Shown: positions 17,118-17,450 of the stretch, one piece after another
Layout of the letters: every line of letters begins with the position of its first letter
How positions within the stretch are numbered: position 1 is the stretch's first letter
Origin: Cylindrotheca closterium
Lineage: Eukaryota; Bacillariophyta; Bacillariophyceae; Bacillariales; Bacillariaceae
Direction: 5' to 3'
NCBI GenBank assembly: GCA_933822405.4
Contig: CAKOGP040001806.1
Location: 1-17,450, forward strand
DNA length: 17,450 nt
Notes under the pieces: model-generated
Database searches by the model: none
What the model was told of the DNA's origin: nothing
What the model saw: only the letters and a program-made list of their open reading frames with translations
Program-made: the position numbers and the translations under genes

Positions 17118-17450
17118 ATGTCGTTTGATGAAAGTTCCTTATCTATTTTTCTCAATGCGATCTCCTCGATCAATCGAGTTTCTGCCTTTTCCCCAGTATA
17201 TGGACACCTCGACAAGTCCAATCTCTTTGACGAACTTTCTTGGTGGGAGAAACGGAACCTTGAGGTGGATGGAATGGCGGTGGAGTACCGTAAGGAACTT
17301 GAGATGGCCAATCATCTTATAGCCCCCAACCCTCGTTTTTTCACTGAACTTGCGGCAATGTACGTGGCAGACACCAAACAGTCACGCCTTGATCCTCAGT
17401 TCATCCAAGAGTGTGTGACTCTTCCGGCCCTACGCTCCCGCTGGAGGGAC
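17118..17450 (+). CDS. Unrecognised open frame running off the window edge (partial)
   Basis: From ATG at 17118 (MSFDESSLSIFLNAI) 111 codons stay open to the last base. The frame is also open upstream, without another ATG, back to a TGA at 16959-16961. The text includes LSWWEKRNLEVDGMAVEYRK and FFTELAAMYVADTKQSRLD, with natural-looking amino acid balance and third positions unlike random sequence. I do not recognise a family. It is divergent from the transposase-like gene, about 200 bases from its start codon, so it could be a second gene of the same element or the first host gene beyond it. The antisense frame has no ATG start and follows a stop directly. Confidence 0.5.
   Translation, partial: MSFDESSLSIFLNAISSINRVSAFSPVYGHLDKSNLFDELSWWEKRNLEVDGMAVEYRKELEMANHLIAPNPRFFTELAAMYVADTKQSRLDPQFIQECVTLPALRSRWRD

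Noticed and set aside
17000..17311. Minus-strand gene opposite the frame at the right edge
   Set aside because: It begins at TTG directly after a TGA, has no ATG, and does not splice in phase into the transposase-like gene with any obvious donor and acceptor.

Overview
The window looks like nuclear DNA of a eukaryotic alga, most likely a diatom. This is inference from protein style, compact genes, one 92-base GT-AG intron, a Copia-type gag of the kind abundant in diatoms, and a selenoprotein-synthesis gene. No rRNA, tRNA or plasmid marker was seen. Two well-formed host genes lie between mobile-element debris on both sides.

Layout. Positions 1-2229 (minus strand) hold a broken Copia-like retrotransposon: gag pieces in several frames with a CCHC zinc knuckle, ending in unassignable sequence at 1-849. 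Five short dyad repeats sit just upstream of its gag (2374-2490). Positions 3005-5778 (plus) encode a SECIS-binding protein 2 (SBP2) homologue whose L7Ae RNA-binding domain is completed only after splicing out 5502-5593. Convergent to it, 106 bases away, 5885-8779 (minus) encodes a GLE1-type mRNA-export factor with an FG-repeat region and a C-terminal CCCH zinc finger of the NUP42 type. Positions 8780-10678 are largely non-coding, with a 32-bp minisatellite at 9156-9276 and scattered coding-like scraps.

Positions 10679-13585 form a composite built from two repeat modules, A (about 400 bp, two copies) and B (about 278 bp, two copies), all in direct orientation in the order A1-B1-spacer-B2-body-A2. 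A1 and B1 abut to the base. The body carries, on the minus strand, a 5'-truncated tyrosine recombinase with a complete set of candidate catalytic residues. This resembles a decayed or internally deleted DIRS/PAT-like or Crypton-like element. Positions 13711-16917 (minus) encode a 1068-residue protein with a cysteine cluster and a probable RNase H-fold (DDE-type) transposase core. A divergent open frame runs off the window at 17118-17450 (plus).

The most unusual points are (1) four U2AF-homology/RRM-like repeats between the SECIS-interaction motif and the L7Ae domain of SBP2, (2) one polypeptide that joins GLE1 to a NUP42-like FG/CCCH module, and (3) the A/B module arrangement with an exact A|B junction around the recombinase. 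The two host genes work at different steps of gene expression: UGA recoding to selenocysteine, and mRNA export or remodelling at the nuclear pore. The other protein-coding features are transposon-related or unrecognised.
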